The notes under the pieces were generated by a model, which was not told the origin of the DNA, searched no databases, and saw only the letters and a program-made list of their open reading frames with translations. The position numbers and the translations under genes are program-made. From Hyphomicrobium sp. (GTDB taxonomy: Bacteria > Pseudomonadota > Alphaproteobacteria > Rhizobiales > Hyphomicrobiaceae), in assembly GCF_019753045.1 (NCBI RefSeq), contig NZ_JAIELN010000017.1, forward strand, positions 1 to 64,000: DNA of 64,000 nucleotides. The letters are read 5' to 3'. Below are positions 36,726 through 47,641 of the stretch, in pieces. How positions within the stretch are numbered: the first letter of the stretch is position 1; each line of letters begins with the position of its first letter.

Positions 36726-38810
36726 ATGGCGGCGGGTCGGGTTCGCGTCGGGCTTGTCGTTGTCCATGGCGTCGGTGAGACCGAGCCTGGTTATTGCGTC
36801 AACGCCGTTCTCGATACGCTTGCGGCGACGCGGCCGGGCTACAGCGTTTCTCCCGCCAACGAATACAACCGGATGGCCGAGCCCGAGATCGGTACGCCCC
36901 CGCCGGTGTTTCCTGTCATTCGCCGGGGCGCGGCGCACACCAGCGGCATCGAGATCGAAGCCGTGGAGCTGCACTGGGCCGACCTGACGACTGTTCAGGA
37001 AGGCCGCGTGAACACGCTGCTGCAGCTCTTTCGCGTCATCTTCGAATCTCATCACCTCGTGGACGCGATGCTCGACCGGTCACGGGATGCGATCTCGTGG
37101 CTTCTGAGAAAAATACTCTGGATCGCCGGCTGGCTCATTCGCGGCCCAAGCGCGGCGCTGACGATCGTGACGTCGGTGATCTGCGGTCTGTTTCTTTTCG
37201 AGCCTGCTACTCTGACGACCGACGTCGTGGACGTGAGATCGCAGGTGCTGATCGTCACCGCGATAATGTTCGTCGGATCGATCTACGTCTTCTACCGGAT
37301 TACGCGGCAGCAGGATTACTCGTGGTACGACACCGTGTTCTGGCTCGCGATCGCGGCGCTCGCGGTTTTTGTGCTGACGTTTTACGACGTGCTGTTGCCG
37401 CTCCTTAAAAACGTTCCCGATCTCGAGATTGGTCCGGAGCGTGGCGTCGGCGCGTATCCGGTGGATTGCGCAATCGCCGGGTCGTCGGCGGCGGCTTGCT
37501 ACATCAATGGACTTTACAAAGTCATCATCTGGGGCTGGCGCATTTGGGGCGGCGTGATGCTGTTCGCCACGGCGTTGCTCGGCCTCGCTTACGTGCGTGC
37601 GCTGAAGACGGGAGATCATTCGCGGCTCGCGACGGTCTCGACGAGCATTGCCATTTTGATCATGCAATTCCTGCTATGGACGACGGTCGTCGTCAGCGCG
37701 ATCTATCCGATCCTCAATCGCGCCGAGACGATTACGACCCTCAAGGAAGCAAAGCCGTTCATCGAGCGCGCGATCGAGGCGCATCAGATCGACAGGACCA
37801 GCGCCGTCGCGAAGCTCGTGCAGGTTCCCAATATCGAACTCGATTGGATCGGCCGCTTTAAGTTCATCTTTGCGGCTGCCGCGCTGACCGTGATGCTGTT
37901 CATCATCGGCGGCGGCATCCTGATCGAACTCAGGCATTTGCGGGCACGACGAGGCCTTTCAGATCTCGAGCACACGGCGCGAAATATGCCGAGGCTCTTG
38001 TTCAATCCCTTTCTGGTCGCGCTGCTGATCGTGGCGTTCATCGTCGTCATGGCGCTGGTGTTCGTGCAACCCTATCTCGACAGCAACCATGTCTTCGTAA
38101 AGTTGCGAAGCTACATCCTTCCGGTCGCGGCCGTCGTCGCGCTGGCGCTGCCGTTCTTCTTCGGGCGGCGGATTGCGAACGTCGTCAACGTCGCGCGCGA
38201 TCTCATCGACCATCATTATCAGCCGCGGCAGGAGACGGCGGCGTACTTCATCCCGTCAGCATTTCGCGCGCGTTTCCGCCATTTGCGGCGCGAGCGCATT
38301 CAGGGGCGGCTCAATCTCGTTCTCGAACATTTCGTGCAGAACCAGGGATACGACGGCGTCATCTTCCTGGCGCACAGCCAGGGCTCGGTCATCGTGTATG
38401 ACTTCCTGCGCGATAACGGTCCGCATTACGCGCGGCTGGGCGACGCTTCGCCAGCGCTGCTGACGTTCGGGTCGCCGCTCGGCACGCTCTATCAAAAGTA
38501 TTTCCATGAGTACTCGGCATCGAAGGGGGCGCCGCTCGGCATCGCGGCGAGCCTCAAATGCTGGATCAATCTCTATCGCGTCGACGATTACATCGGCGGG
38601 CGCATCAACCCGCCACCGGGGCTTCGCGTCGATAATCATGTGATGGGGATCGGCGGCCACACCGGCTACTGGACGGAGCCCGACGTCGCCGAGGCACTCG
38701 ACGCCATTCTGACAGGTAAAGTTGCGGACGCCACGAAGCCGCCGCCGCTGCCGCCGCCACCTATGACGCCTTCGGCGCCTTATGCGGTTCGTGCTATGCG
38801 GAGAGCATGA
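36726..38810 (+). CDS. Membrane protein with alpha/beta-hydrolase halves split by eight-helix insertion
   Basis: 694 aa. The N-terminus [17 protein letters not shown] looks like the first strand and oxyanion loop of an alpha/beta hydrolase. About 430 residues follow with some eight transmembrane helices (about 135-480). The C-terminal cytoplasmic part then supplies the nucleophile elbow [15 protein letters not shown] (Ser about residue 554), a FGSPLGTLY strand and a possible catalytic His in DNHVMG or GGHTGYW. This suggests a lipase-like fold interrupted by a membrane domain; the substrate is unknown. The stop overlaps the ruvC start by four bases (38807-38810), so it is coupled to the repair operon. 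Confidence 0.75.
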   Translation: MAAGRVRVGLVVVHGVGETEPGYCVNAVLDTLAATRPGYSVSPANEYNRMAEPEIGTPPPVFPVIRRGAAHTSGIEIEAVELHWADLTTVQEGRVNTLLQLFRVIFESHHLVDAMLDRSRDAISWLLRKILWIAGWLIRGPSAALTIVTSVICGLFLFEPATLTTDVVDVRSQVLIVTAIMFVGSIYVFYRITRQQDYSWYDTVFWLAIAALAVFVLTFYDVLLPLLKNVPDLEIGPERGVGAYPVDCAIAGSSAAACYINGLYKVIIWGWRIWGGVMLFATALLGLAYVRALKTGDHSRLATVSTSIAILIMQFLLWTTVVVSAIYPILNRAETITTLKEAKPFIERAIEAHQIDRTSAVAKLVQVPNIELDWIGRFKFIFAAAALTVMLFIIGGGILIELRHLRARRGLSDLEHTARNMPRLLFNPFLVALLIVAFIVVMALVFVQPYLDSNHVFVKLRSYILPVAAVVALALPFFFGRRIANVVNVARDLIDHHYQPRQETAAYFIPSAFRARFRHLRRERIQGRLNLVLEHFVQNQGYDGVIFLAHSQGSVIVYDFLRDNGPHYARLGDASPALLTFGSPLGTLYQKYFHEYSASKGAPLGIAASLKCWINLYRVDDYIGGRINPPPGLRVDNHVMGIGGHTGYWTEPDVAEALDAILTGKVADATKPPPLPPPPMTPSAPYAVRAMRRA

Positions 38811-39334
38811 ATGGACGAACGATTCGCATTATCGGCATCGACCCCGGCTTGCGGCGGACGGGATGGGGCATCGTCGAAAGCGACGGCGTCCGGCTCGGTT
38901 ACGTCGCGTCCGGCGTCATCACGCCACCGAAGGACGACGATCTCGCCTATCGGCTTTCCGCGCTTTTCGACGCCGTGACGAGCGTCATCCAAAGCTTCAG
39001 CCCGTCGGAAGCCGCGGTCGAAGAGACCTTCGTGAACGAGAACCCGCGTTCGACGTTGAAGCTCGGACAGGCGCGCGGCGCCGTTCTTCTCGCGCCCGCG
39101 CGGCTCGGATTGCGCGTCGCCGAATACACTCCGAACTTGATCAAGAAGTCGGTGACGGGCGCTGGACACGCTGAAAAGCAACAGATCCAGGCGATGATAG
39201 GCTTTCTCCTGCCGAAGGCGACGTTCGGATGCGCGGATGAAGCCGACGCGCTTGCGATCGCCATCACGCATGCGCATCACCGCGTCAGCCGGCAGCGACT
39301 TGCGGCCGTAGCAACCAAGGTCGCTTCCACATGA
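38807..39334 (+). CDS. ruvC: Holliday junction resolvase RuvC
   Basis: 175 aa. The catalytic acidic residues are in [25 protein letters not shown] and the C-terminal [14 protein letters not shown]. It cuts Holliday junctions made by recombination. Start and stop codons overlap those of the preceding gene and of ruvA by four bases each, giving a tightly coupled set. Confidence 0.96.
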   Translation: MNGRTIRIIGIDPGLRRTGWGIVESDGVRLGYVASGVITPPKDDDLAYRLSALFDAVTSVIQSFSPSEAAVEETFVNENPRSTLKLGQARGAVLLAPARLGLRVAEYTPNLIKKSVTGAGHAEKQQIQAMIGFLLPKATFGCADEADALAIAITHAHHRVSRQRLAAVATKVAST

Positions 39335-39954
39335 TCGGCAAGCTCAAAGGCAAGGTCGACGCTGTCGGCGAAAGTTTTCTCGTCATCGATGTCAATGGCG
39401 TCGGCTATGAGGTGCAGGCGTCATCGCGGACGCTCCGCAATTTGAAGCCGGGCGACGATGTGGCGCTGACGATCGATACGCACGTGCGCGAGGATGCGAT
39501 CCGGCTTTTCGGGTTTCAGAGCGAGTTCGAGCGTAGCTGGTTCAGGACGCTGCAGTCAATTCAGGGCGTCGGCGCGAAAGTCGCGTTGAGCGTTCTAGGC
39601 ATCATGTCGCCGCAGGATCTCGCGAGCGCGGTGGCGCTCGGCAACTGGGCCGCGGTCGAAGAGGCGCCGGGCGTCGGCAAGAAACTCGCCATGCGCATCG
39701 TCGCTGAATTGAAGGATAAGGCGCCGGGGTTGTCGATCGGAGGCCATGCCGTCCCCGTGGCCGGCCACGCGACGCCGCAGCCGAATGGCTCTGCCGCGGG
39801 ATTGGCCTTCTCGGAAGCCCTCTCGGCGCTGACCAATCTCGGCTACAACCCGGCCCAGGCGAGCGCCGCGGTCGCCGTTGCTTCAAAAGAGCTTGGAGAG
39901 GCGGCCGACACGGCGGGGCTTATCAAGCGTAGTCTCAAGGAACTGGCTCGCTAG
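39331..39954 (+). CDS. ruvA: Holliday junction DNA helicase subunit RuvA
   Basis: 207 aa. It begins [28 protein letters not shown], the typical OB-fold start, and has the two helix-hairpin-helix motifs ([14 protein letters not shown] and [16 protein letters not shown]). The C-terminal domain III, which touches RuvB, is present ([19 protein letters not shown]). It overlaps ruvC by four bases. Confidence 0.96.
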   Translation: MIGKLKGKVDAVGESFLVIDVNGVGYEVQASSRTLRNLKPGDDVALTIDTHVREDAIRLFGFQSEFERSWFRTLQSIQGVGAKVALSVLGIMSPQDLASAVALGNWAAVEEAPGVGKKLAMRIVAELKDKAPGLSIGGHAVPVAGHATPQPNGSAAGLAFSEALSALTNLGYNPAQASAAVAVASKELGEAADTAGLIKRSLKELAR

Positions 39955-39992
39955 CGACCGCTGAGACTCTCTATCGGAACACTTCGCTACCC

Positions 39993-40412
39993 ATGGGAAA
40001 AATCATTTTGAGCAATACCCAACGCGCGCTCTGGATGGTTCTGATCACCTCGCTGGCGGTCCCGTTCTTTGCGGGCCTCATCGATCTCGGGCTGATGCTT
40101 CTCAGCCCGGCGACCGATTTCCTGCTGCCTGCGCATGGCGGTCAAGGCCTTGGCGAGGCCGGGGTCGGCGCATTCATCTGGAGCGCTTTTCCGGCGACCG
40201 TTTCGGCGCTGGGTTTAACGCCGTTCGTTTTGCAGAACGGCACTTATGGCTGGCTCGAGGCGGCAGTCGCCGGGGTTCTCGGGTTCATAGCGGCGGCCAT
40301 CATTTTCCCGTTGGACGCGAGTATGGGCGTGCCATTTCTGGCGTTCACCGCGGGTCTTCTCTTCATCGGCATGCGGGCGTTGCTGATGACGATCGGCATT
40401 CTCAAACACTGA
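39993..40412 (+). CDS. Hypothetical membrane protein between ruvA and ruvB, 139 aa
   Basis: No family recognised. At least three hydrophobic helices are visible (ALWMVLITSLAVPFFAGLIDLGLML, LEAAVAGVLGFIAAAIIF, FLAFTAGLLFIGMRALLMTIGI). It starts 38 bases after ruvA and ends 64 bases before ruvB, on the same strand, so it is probably co-transcribed. Insertion of a membrane gene here is unusual relative to the common ruvAB arrangement. Confidence 0.7.
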   Translation: MGKIILSNTQRALWMVLITSLAVPFFAGLIDLGLMLLSPATDFLLPAHGGQGLGEAGVGAFIWSAFPATVSALGLTPFVLQNGTYGWLEAAVAGVLGFIAAAIIFPLDASMGVPFLAFTAGLLFIGMRALLMTIGILKH

Positions 40413-40476
40413 AATCGGGCTTCAGATGTCAGCCCGTCGACTTGACGGCGCTGGCGAATAGCCTCACGAACAAACC

Positions 40477-41523
40477 ATGACCGACAGGCTCGTCAGCAGC
40501 GCGCGAAAAGACGTGGACGCCTTCGAGGCGACGATACGTCCGCAGTCGCTCGACGACTTCGTCGGGCAGGAGCAGGCACGCGCCAACCTTCGCGTTTTCA
40601 TCAAGGCGGCGCGAGGGCGGGGCGACGCGCTCGACCATGTGCTCTTCGCCGGTCCTCCGGGTCTCGGCAAGACGACGCTGGCGCAAATCCTTTCGAAGGA
40701 ACTGGGCGTCGGATTTAGGGCAACGTCGGGGCCGGTGATCTCGAAGGCGGGCGATCTCGCGGCGCTTTTGACCAATCTCGAAGAGCGCGACGTGCTCTTC
40801 ATCGACGAGATCCATCGGCTCAATCCGGCTGTCGAAGAAATACTCTATCCGGCCATGGAAGATTTCCAGCTCGATCTGATGATCGGCGAGGGGCCGGCGG
40901 CGCGGTCGGTGCGTATCGATCTGCCGAAATTCACGCTCGTCGGCGCGACGACGCGCGCGGGACTGCTGACCAATCCGCTGCGTGATCGCTTCGGGATTCC
41001 GGTCCGGCTCAACTTCTATTCGATTGCAGAACTGGAACAGGTCGTCGGCCGCGGCGCGCGCGTGCTCGGTGCGCAGATGTCGCCCGACGGCGCGCGTGAA
41101 ATCGCCAAACGCTCGCGCGGCACGCCGCGGATCGCCGGACGCCTTCTCCGCCGCGTTCGCGATTTCGCGTCGGTCGAAGGCGCCGTCGTCATCAATGCCG
41201 AGGTCGCCGACCGGGCGCTGACGATGCTCGAGGTCGATGGCGAGGGGCTGGATGCGCTGGATCACCGCTACCTTGGGTGTGTCCTTCACAACTATGAAGG
41301 CGGGCCGGTCGGTATCGAAACGCTGGCCGCGGCGCTTTCCGAGCCGCGCGATGCGCTCGAGGAGATCGTGGAGCCCTTTCTTCTGCAGCAAGGGTTCATC
41401 GGCCGCACCCCGCGAGGGCGGGTTTTGACGCTGAAGGCTTATCGCCATCTCGGCGTTAACGGTCCTGCGCGCGCCGCATCGCCGGAACTGCCTATTTTTG
41501 AGGACGACGAGGACGGGACTTAA
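40477..41523 (+). CDS. ruvB: Holliday junction DNA helicase subunit RuvB
   Basis: 348 aa AAA+ motor. It has [18 protein letters not shown], Walker [13 protein letters not shown], Walker [10 protein letters not shown], sensor GATTRAGLL with arginine finger, and the C-terminal winged helix ([13 protein letters not shown]). It drives branch migration with RuvA. Confidence 0.97.
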   Translation: MTDRLVSSARKDVDAFEATIRPQSLDDFVGQEQARANLRVFIKAARGRGDALDHVLFAGPPGLGKTTLAQILSKELGVGFRATSGPVISKAGDLAALLTNLEERDVLFIDEIHRLNPAVEEILYPAMEDFQLDLMIGEGPAARSVRIDLPKFTLVGATTRAGLLTNPLRDRFGIPVRLNFYSIAELEQVVGRGARVLGAQMSPDGAREIAKRSRGTPRIAGRLLRRVRDFASVEGAVVINAEVADRALTMLEVDGEGLDALDHRYLGCVLHNYEGGPVGIETLAAALSEPRDALEEIVEPFLLQQGFIGRTPRGRVLTLKAYRHLGVNGPARAASPELPIFEDDEDGT

Positions 41524-41643
41524 CGCCGCTCTCGCCTGTCTTGGTCCGCTTTGAGGTGGCGAAGTTCACGGATTCGACAGCATTCTCCGGCCAGAATGCG
41601 GAACGCTTCGTCCTTCCGCAGTACGGTTCGAGGGAAAACGGGT

Positions 41644-42588
41644 TTGATCAGTCGCCGCGATTTGCTGAAGTTGACGGGCGTGGCCGGTGTCGGCTCGACG
41701 GCGCTCAGCGGTTACGCGCTGGCCGAAGCCTTCCGCGAAAGAGTGACGTCCTACACGTTGACGCCTCCCAACTGGACGCCGGGTCTCAAACTGAAGTTTG
41801 CCGTGCTTGCGGACCTTCACGTTTGCGAGCCTTGGATGTCGGTCGAGCGGCTCGAAGTCATCGTCGAGCAGACGAACAAGCTCGATGTCGACGCCATACT
41901 GCTGCTCGGGGATTACGTCGTCGGTCATCGGCTCGGGAAATATTCAGGGCGCGTGAGCAATGGCGCTTGGGCGACAGTTCTGGGTCGGCTCAAGGCGCCC
42001 CTTGGCGTCCATGCCGTTCTCGGCAATCACGACTGGTGGGAATCGCGCGACGTGCAGAAAAAACGCGCGGGCCCGACGCCTGCCGGATTGGCGCTGCAAG
42101 TGGTCGGCATTCCGGTTTATGAGAACAATGCCGTGCGGCTCGAGAAGGATGGCCGTGCTTTCTGGCTCGCCGGTCTTGGCGATCAATGGGCTTTCTGGCC
42201 GCGAAACGACGAATACGACGAGTTCGTGCAAGGGGGCAAAGTCGCCTATCACGGCGTCGATGATCTGCCGGCGACGCTCCGACAGGTGACGGACAACGCT
42301 CCGGTGATCCTGATGGCGCACGAGCCGGATATCTTTCCGAAGGTTTATGAGCGGGTTTCCTTGACGATTGCCGGTCACACGCATGGCGGCCAGGTTCGGA
42401 TATTCGGATACGCTCCGATCGTGCCGTCGCGTTTTGGATCGCGGTACGCGTATGGTCACATCGTCGAGGACAAGCGGCACATGATCGTCTCGGGCGGTCT
42501 TGGGTGCTCGTCGTTGCCGATCAGGTTCGGCTCTCCGCCCGAAATCGTAGTCATTGAGCTTGGCGGCTCCGAAGGGGGCGAAGTTTGA
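41644..42588 (+). CDS. Tat-type metallophosphoesterase
   Basis: About 314 aa. The N-terminus has a twin-arginine-like signal (ISRRDLLKLTGVAG), so export folded to the periplasm is likely. Calcineurin-like motifs are complete: VLADLHV, LLGDYV, GNHDWWE, MAHEPD and GHTHGGQ. Members of this YkuE/LpxH-like subgroup often hydrolyse nucleotides or lipid precursors; the substrate is unknown. I chose the TTG at 41644 because it puts the Tat signal at the N-terminus and GAGGG lies just upstream; in-frame ATGs at 41596 and 41551 would bury the signal. Confidence 0.8.
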   Translation: MISRRDLLKLTGVAGVGSTALSGYALAEAFRERVTSYTLTPPNWTPGLKLKFAVLADLHVCEPWMSVERLEVIVEQTNKLDVDAILLLGDYVVGHRLGKYSGRVSNGAWATVLGRLKAPLGVHAVLGNHDWWESRDVQKKRAGPTPAGLALQVVGIPVYENNAVRLEKDGRAFWLAGLGDQWAFWPRNDEYDEFVQGGKVAYHGVDDLPATLRQVTDNAPVILMAHEPDIFPKVYERVSLTIAGHTHGGQVRIFGYAPIVPSRFGSRYAYGHIVEDKRHMIVSGGLGCSSLPIRFGSPPEIVVIELGGSEGGEV

Positions 42589-43076
42589 CCGGCGCGCAGT
42601 GGCCCGATCTTGCCGGGCGCATCGTTCGCGATGCGAGCGGTCAGCGGCACATTCTTCCCGTTCGCGTCTATTTCGAGGACACCGACGCGGGCGGCGTCGT
42701 CTATCACGCCTCGTACGTGCGCTTCGCGGAACGCGGCCGCACCGATTTTCTACGCCTTCTCGGCACTGACGCCAGGCGCCTGATCGACGGTTCCGACAGC
42801 AGAGAACCCGCGGCCTTCGTTGTCCGGCGGATGAGCTTCGACTTCGCACGTCCCGGACGCATGGACGATCTCCTGGAGGTCGAGACGCGCGTCAAGGAGC
42901 TCGGTGCGGCCAGCGTTACGCTCGATCAGACGATCAGCCGCGATGGGATGCGTCTCGTTTCGGCCGAGGTCGTCGTGGTGCTCGTGTCGATTTCAGGGAA
43001 GCCGCTCCGCTTGAGCGACGCTGTGCGCGAAGCCTTTCAAGCGCATGCGGCGGGGGCAAAAAATTCCCGGACGTAA
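42585..43076 (+). CDS. ybgC: Tol-Pal-associated acyl-CoA thioesterase YbgC
   Basis: 163 aa hot-dog thioesterase. The YbgC signature VRVYFEDTDAGGVVYHASYVRFAERGRTDFLR contains the catalytic Asp. It is the first gene of the tol-pal cluster. A TTG start overlaps the preceding stop by four bases (42585-42588), and GAAGGGGG lies upstream, suggesting translational coupling. It hydrolyses short acyl-CoA or acyl-ACP. Confidence 0.92.
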   Translation: MTGAQWPDLAGRIVRDASGQRHILPVRVYFEDTDAGGVVYHASYVRFAERGRTDFLRLLGTDARRLIDGSDSREPAAFVVRRMSFDFARPGRMDDLLEVETRVKELGAASVTLDQTISRDGMRLVSAEVVVVLVSISGKPLRLSDAVREAFQAHAAGAKNSRT

Positions 43077-43435
43077 GCCTTCGGCGCGCAATATTTCGCC
43101 GCCGCCGTCAAGGCGCGTCCACACGCCGATTGACATTCCCGACCTCGGTCGTCATGGCTCATCATGAGGTAAATGGCCGCGTTTTTCGTGGATAAACACG
43201 AAGATGCGTCATTGCCATCGGCTACATCAAGCCCTCGTTTCGTCATATTGGGCGTCAAAAGCTCTGGATGCGAATGAGTGTGGTGGGCGATGGCGCTTGC
43301 TGCCGGGGTGGACGTCATTACGCCGTCATACGCAAACTTCATCGGGCCCGCGCCGGGCGCGTCCCAATGCAGCCGAAATTCAACGGCCCGTGCGGCTCCG
43401 TACGGGTATCGCAATTCTTCGACATGGATGGTGAA
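43077..43435 (+). other. Spacer between ybgC and tolQ
   Basis: About 360 bases, longer than the usual ybgC-tolQ gap. The tolQ frame stays open back to 43268 but the extension does not look like TolQ. I see no hairpin with a T-run and no other gene; a tolQ promoter may lie here. Confidence 0.4.
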
Positions 43436-44152
43436 ATGAATCCCGCGGATGTCGCCCAAAGCGCCGTTGCCCCGGTCCAAGCGAGTGGCTTCTCGTTCAT
43501 CGAACTGTTTTTGCATGCGAGCCTTACCGTCCAAATCATCATGACGGGGCTTGGCATCGCGTCCGTCTGGTCGTGGGCGATCATCTTCGAAAAGCTGCTC
43601 GCGTTCCGGCGCGCACGCGTCGAGAGCGACCGCTTCGAGCAGTTGTTCTGGTCGGGCCAGTCGCTCGACGAGCTTTATGCGAACCTGTCGCGCGGGCGGA
43701 CGATCACGATGGCAGCGCTTTTCGTTGCAGCGATGCGCGAGTGGAAGCGCTCCGTCGAAGGCAACATCCGCGCGCTGGGCGGCATTCAGCTGCGCGTCGA
43801 GAAGGTGATGGACGTCACGATCAGCCGCGAGATGGAACGTCTCGACCGGCGTCTCCTGTTTCTTGCGACCGTCGGCTCGACGGCGCCGTTCGTCGGTCTG
43901 TTCGGTACGGTCTGGGGCATCATGACGAGCTTCCAGTCGATCGCGGTTTCGAAAAACACATCGCTGGCCGTCGTTGCACCCGGTATCGCCGAAGCCTTGT
44001 TCGCGACGGCGCTCGGCCTCATGGCCGCCATTCCGGCGGTTATTTTCTACAATAAGTTCTCTGCCGATTCGGCTGCGATATCGCAGCGTCTCTACGCTTT
44101 TTCCGATGAATTCGCAGCGATCGTATCTCGCCAGATCGACGTAAGGGCTTAA
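43436..44152 (+). CDS. tolQ: TolQ, Tol-Pal proton channel subunit
   Basis: 238 aa with three transmembrane helices (about 20-45, 135-160 and 170-195) and the conserved APFVGLFGTVWGIM motif. With TolR it converts the proton gradient into movement of TolA during outer-membrane constriction. I chose the ATG at 43436 (MNPADVAQ) for family length; ATG 43424 four codons upstream is also possible. Confidence 0.94.
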   Translation: MNPADVAQSAVAPVQASGFSFIELFLHASLTVQIIMTGLGIASVWSWAIIFEKLLAFRRARVESDRFEQLFWSGQSLDELYANLSRGRTITMAALFVAAMREWKRSVEGNIRALGGIQLRVEKVMDVTISREMERLDRRLLFLATVGSTAPFVGLFGTVWGIMTSFQSIAVSKNTSLAVVAPGIAEALFATALGLMAAIPAVIFYNKFSADSAAISQRLYAFSDEFAAIVSRQIDVRA

Positions 44153-44156
44153 GCCG

Positions 44157-44606
44157 ATGGGGATGAGCGTCAAGGGAGGCGGGGGCGGCGGGCGCGGGCG
44201 TCGCGGCCGGCACATGCCGATGAGCGAGATCAACGTTACGCCGATGGTCGACGTGATGCTCGTGCTTTTGATCATCTTCATGGTTGCAGCGCCGCTTCTG
44301 CAGACAGGCATCGACGTCAATCTGCCGGAATCGAAGGGGCAGGAGATCCAGCCTCCGAAGAAGGACCCGCTCGCGGTCACGGTGAAAGCCAACGGCGACG
44401 TCTATATCGGCGACACCCAGGTTCAGCTGGATGACTTGGCGACGAAACTGAAGGCCATCGCCGGAAACGGTTACGACGAGACGATCTTTGTGCGCGGCGA
44501 CAAGGGCGTGAACTACGGGACGGTGATGGAGGTGATGAGCCGCATCAACCAAAGTGGGTTCAAGAAACTGTCGTTCGTTCTCAATGGAGAGAAGGGAGGC
44601 TCCTAG
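44157..44606 (+). CDS. tolR: TolR, Tol-Pal inner-membrane subunit
   Basis: 149 aa ExbD/TolR-family protein. One helix contains the proton-pathway aspartate (EINVTPMVDVMLVLLIIFMV), followed by a periplasmic domain. A Gly/Arg-rich N-terminus precedes it. It starts four bases after tolQ. Confidence 0.95.
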   Translation: MGMSVKGGGGGGRGRRGRHMPMSEINVTPMVDVMLVLLIIFMVAAPLLQTGIDVNLPESKGQEIQPPKKDPLAVTVKANGDVYIGDTQVQLDDLATKLKAIAGNGYDETIFVRGDKGVNYGTVMEVMSRINQSGFKKLSFVLNGEKGGS

Positions 44607-44789
44607 CACCCGTAATCGCTAAAGGACGATACGTATGACGAACCAGGATGCGCGTCGGCCAATGAACACGCGAAGCGCTGTGCCGACCCGTCGCTTGAAT
44701 TGCTCGCGGCCGACGACGCGTATCCCGGTTCGCCCTGCGGTTCGCCGCCATTGCGCGCGCTCATACATGCCGTCTCTCAGAGAAGGTGG

Positions 44790-45953
44790 GTGCTGACTGT
44801 GCCCTTCGGACTTGTTCTGTCCATTTTCTTCCATGCTTCGCTCCTCGGGTGGGCGCTCTTTTCCATGCGCACTACGCCGCCGCTATCGCCCGACACGCCG
44901 GCGATCGCGGCCGATATCATCACGCCTTCCGAGTTCCTGCGCCTGAAGCAGGGCGCCGAGGATGCGAAAAATCTCGAGACCAAGGCGAACGACAAACCGA
45001 AGCCCGACGACAGCAAGAACGACACGGCGAAGCCGAACAACGCGCCGCCGCCACCACCTCCGCCGCCCGCTGAAGAGCAGGTCGCAAAGGTCGAACCGCC
45101 ACCGGAGCCCGAGCCGCCTCAAGCTGCCGAGCCCCCGCCTCCGCCGCCACCCGCGCCGGCCAAGACCGAGCCGGATCCCATAGCCAAGAAAATCGAAGAG
45201 CCGCCACCGCCGCCGGAGCCTGCTCCGGGGCCGACGCCTGACGAAAAAAAGCTTCTGGAACAGAAGCTTGATGAAGAGCGCAAGGCCGAGGAAGCCAAGA
45301 AGAAGGCTGACGAAGAGGCTAAGAAAAAGGCCGAGGCCGAAGCCAAGAAAAAGGCTGAAGAGGAAGCCAAGAAGAAAGCTGAAGAAGAGGCGAAGAAGAA
45401 GAAGGCTGCCGAGCTCAAGAAGAAGAAACAGGAAGAGGCCAAGAAGAAAGCCGAAGCCGCCAAGAAGCAGTTCGATCCGAGCAAGATCGCTTCTCTACTC
45501 GAGAAGTCGCCGGACGACGCTACGCCCAAGGCTCTTCTCGACAAGGACAAGCGGAAGAAGGGGCAGCAGGCGGCAGGCTCAAGCTCGACCGCAACGAACT
45601 TCGGCAAGGAAGCCGGGACGCAAACGGGCTCCGATACGGTTCTTTCCGCGCGCGAGCAGGATCTCTTGAAGGGGATGCTGAAGTCGCAGCTCAATGGCTG
45701 TTGGCGTCCGCCGGGTACGGGCGGCGGCAGCGAGGTTCCGGTCGTCGAACTGCACTGGGAACTCAATCCCGACGGTACACTCGTGGGCGAGCCGAGGGTT
45801 ACGTCGGCGCCATCGACCACCGCGGGGCAAGTTTATGCCGAGGCGGCGCTCCGCGCCGTCAGGATGTGCGCTCCGTTCCGCCTGCCTCCGGACAAGTACG
45901 AGGGCGGGTGGAAGTACATCGACTGGACTTTCGATCCGCGTGAAATGTTGTAA
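44790..45953 (+). CDS. tolA: TolA, Tol-Pal energy-transducing protein
   Basis: About 387 aa. An N-terminal helix ([20 protein letters not shown]) anchors it; a long Pro-rich then Lys/Ala/Glu-rich helical domain spans the periplasm; the C-terminal domain binds Pal/TolB. The start is uncertain. GTG codons at 44790 and 44799 put the helix near the N-terminus, and GAGAAGG lies upstream. The same frame stays open back to 44616 with TTG 44700. An ATG with a good ribosome-binding site (44635) lies in another frame and would join the TolA frame only through a one-base shift near 44700. Confidence 0.85.
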   Translation: MLTVPFGLVLSIFFHASLLGWALFSMRTTPPLSPDTPAIAADIITPSEFLRLKQGAEDAKNLETKANDKPKPDDSKNDTAKPNNAPPPPPPPPAEEQVAKVEPPPEPEPPQAAEPPPPPPPAPAKTEPDPIAKKIEEPPPPPEPAPGPTPDEKKLLEQKLDEERKAEEAKKKADEEAKKKAEAEAKKKAEEEAKKKAEEEAKKKKAAELKKKKQEEAKKKAEAAKKQFDPSKIASLLEKSPDDATPKALLDKDKRKKGQQAAGSSSTATNFGKEAGTQTGSDTVLSAREQDLLKGMLKSQLNGCWRPPGTGGGSEVPVVELHWELNPDGTLVGEPRVTSAPSTTAGQVYAEAALRAVRMCAPFRLPPDKYEGGWKYIDWTFDPREML

Positions 45954-46041
45954 ACGCCCCAAAGTTGCTTCATTCGACCGCGAAGCGAAACATCGCGCTT
46001 TGAGAATTCCGAATCGTACTGAGACGCATGAGAGACCATTC

Positions 46042-47385
46042 ATGACATTGAAAGTCCGCCTTAAAAGGCTGTTTTCCGTTGCGACGCTCGTCGCCGCTTG
46101 CGTCTGGCTCGTCCCAGGGTTGGCGCCTCCCGCGATGGCGCAGCTCAAAGGTACGCAGACGGAAGGCACGATCGCGCCGATTCCGATCGCAATTCCGAGC
46201 TTTCTCGGGGACGATCAGGAGCTCGCGAGCAATATCGCCGCCGTGGTTGAAGCGGATCTCGAGCGTTCGGGGCTCTTCCGGCCGCTCGATCATCAATCGT
46301 TTCTCGAGCAGGTTCGGGACGTCAATGCTGCACCGCGCTTCGGCGATTGGCGCTCCATTCAAGCCGATGCGCTCGTCGTCGGACGGGTGGTCAATGCGGG
46401 CGACGGCAAGGTCGGCGCCGAGTTCAGGGTCTGGGATGTTGCGGGCGGAAAGCAGCTCGTCGGCCAGCGCTTTTCTACGTCGGCGCGCAACTGGCGCCGC
46501 ATCGGCCATCTGATCGCGGACAGCGTCTATGAACGGCTGACGGGCGAGAAGGGCTACTTCGACACGCGCGTCGTATACGTCGATGAAACGGGGCCGAAAG
46601 AGAAGCGCATTAAGCGTCTCGCGATCATGGATCAGGACGGCGCGAATGTCCGGCTTTTGACGCAAGGTCAAGAACTTGTGCTGACGCCGAGGTTCTCCCC
46701 GACGAACCAAGAAATCACGTACATGTCCTACAGCGGCGGTGGCCAGCCCAAGGTTTTCATCATGAACCTGGAGACAGGCCGACGTGAACTCGTCGGCGAC
46801 TTTCCCAATATGACGTTCGCGCCCCGATTCTCTCCCGACGGGCAGCGGGTGGTCATGAGCCTCGGGCGCCCCGATGGCGGCTCCGATATCTACGAGATGG
46901 ATCTCCGCTCACGGCAGCCGCGGCAGATCACGCGGTCGAACGGCATCGATACCAGTCCAAGCTACTCGCCGGACGGCGGTCAGATCGTCTTCGAAAGCGA
47001 CCGGAGCGGCGGCAGACAGCAGCTCTGGGTCATGAATTCGGACGGATCGAACCAGCGTCCGATCTCGACGGGCGACGGCAGCTACTCGACGCCGGTCTGG
47101 TCGCCACGCGGCGACTATATAGCGTTCACCAAACAGTCGGGCGGCCAGTTCATCATCGGCGTCATGAAGCCGGACGGCTCGGGCGAGCGCATCCTTACGG
47201 AAGGTTTCCACAACGAGGGGCCGACCTGGGCTCCGAACGGGCGGGTTTTGATGTTCTTCCGCGAGTCGCAGGGGAACAATGGGGGGCCGCGAATTTTCTC
47301 GGTCGATATCACCGGATACAACGAGCGAAAGGTGGACACTCCGGCGTTCGCTTCGGACCCCGCTTGGTCACCGCTTCTGAATTAA
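46042..47385 (+). CDS. tolB: TolB, periplasmic Tol-Pal beta-propeller
   Basis: 447 aa. A signal peptide ends at PPAMAQ (about residue 33), and the WD-like propeller repeats of TolB follow ([42 protein letters not shown]). The start at 46042 ([13 protein letters not shown]) is chosen for a proper signal peptide. It sits 88 bases after tolA. Confidence 0.95.
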   Translation: MTLKVRLKRLFSVATLVAACVWLVPGLAPPAMAQLKGTQTEGTIAPIPIAIPSFLGDDQELASNIAAVVEADLERSGLFRPLDHQSFLEQVRDVNAAPRFGDWRSIQADALVVGRVVNAGDGKVGAEFRVWDVAGGKQLVGQRFSTSARNWRRIGHLIADSVYERLTGEKGYFDTRVVYVDETGPKEKRIKRLAIMDQDGANVRLLTQGQELVLTPRFSPTNQEITYMSYSGGGQPKVFIMNLETGRRELVGDFPNMTFAPRFSPDGQRVVMSLGRPDGGSDIYEMDLRSRQPRQITRSNGIDTSPSYSPDGGQIVFESDRSGGRQQLWVMNSDGSNQRPISTGDGSYSTPVWSPRGDYIAFTKQSGGQFIIGVMKPDGSGERILTEGFHNEGPTWAPNGRVLMFFRESQGNNGGPRIFSVDITGYNERKVDTPAFASDPAWSPLLN

Positions 47386-47445
47386 CACCCTATTTACGAA
47401 CGAAGCTGTCCAATTATTAACGACGCTTCTTTCGAGATCAATAAA

Positions 47446-47473
47446 GATGCGCAATATCAATGGGTTGTGCATC
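47446..47473 (+). promoter_or_regulatory. Leader hairpin upstream of small lipoprotein genes
   Basis: Nine-base stem gatgcgcaa / ttgtgcatc (one G-U) with a ten-base loop, 60 bases after the tolB stop. It has no T-run, so it is more likely an mRNA-processing or leader structure than a terminator. The surrounding 255-base spacer is AT-richer than the neighbouring genes. Confidence 0.4.
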
Positions 47474-47641
47474 TTAACCGTAGTCCAAAAAGTGTTGACT
47501 TTTCCCCACTAAGTCCCGTTGCATTTTCGCACCTATTGGCTTGGAAAACTTGGGAATTGCTGCCTCTGTTCTTGATCGGAACGCGCCCTCCCGGTACCCC
47601 AGAGTACGGCTTTTGCCGGAATCGTATCAGGAGATATGACC

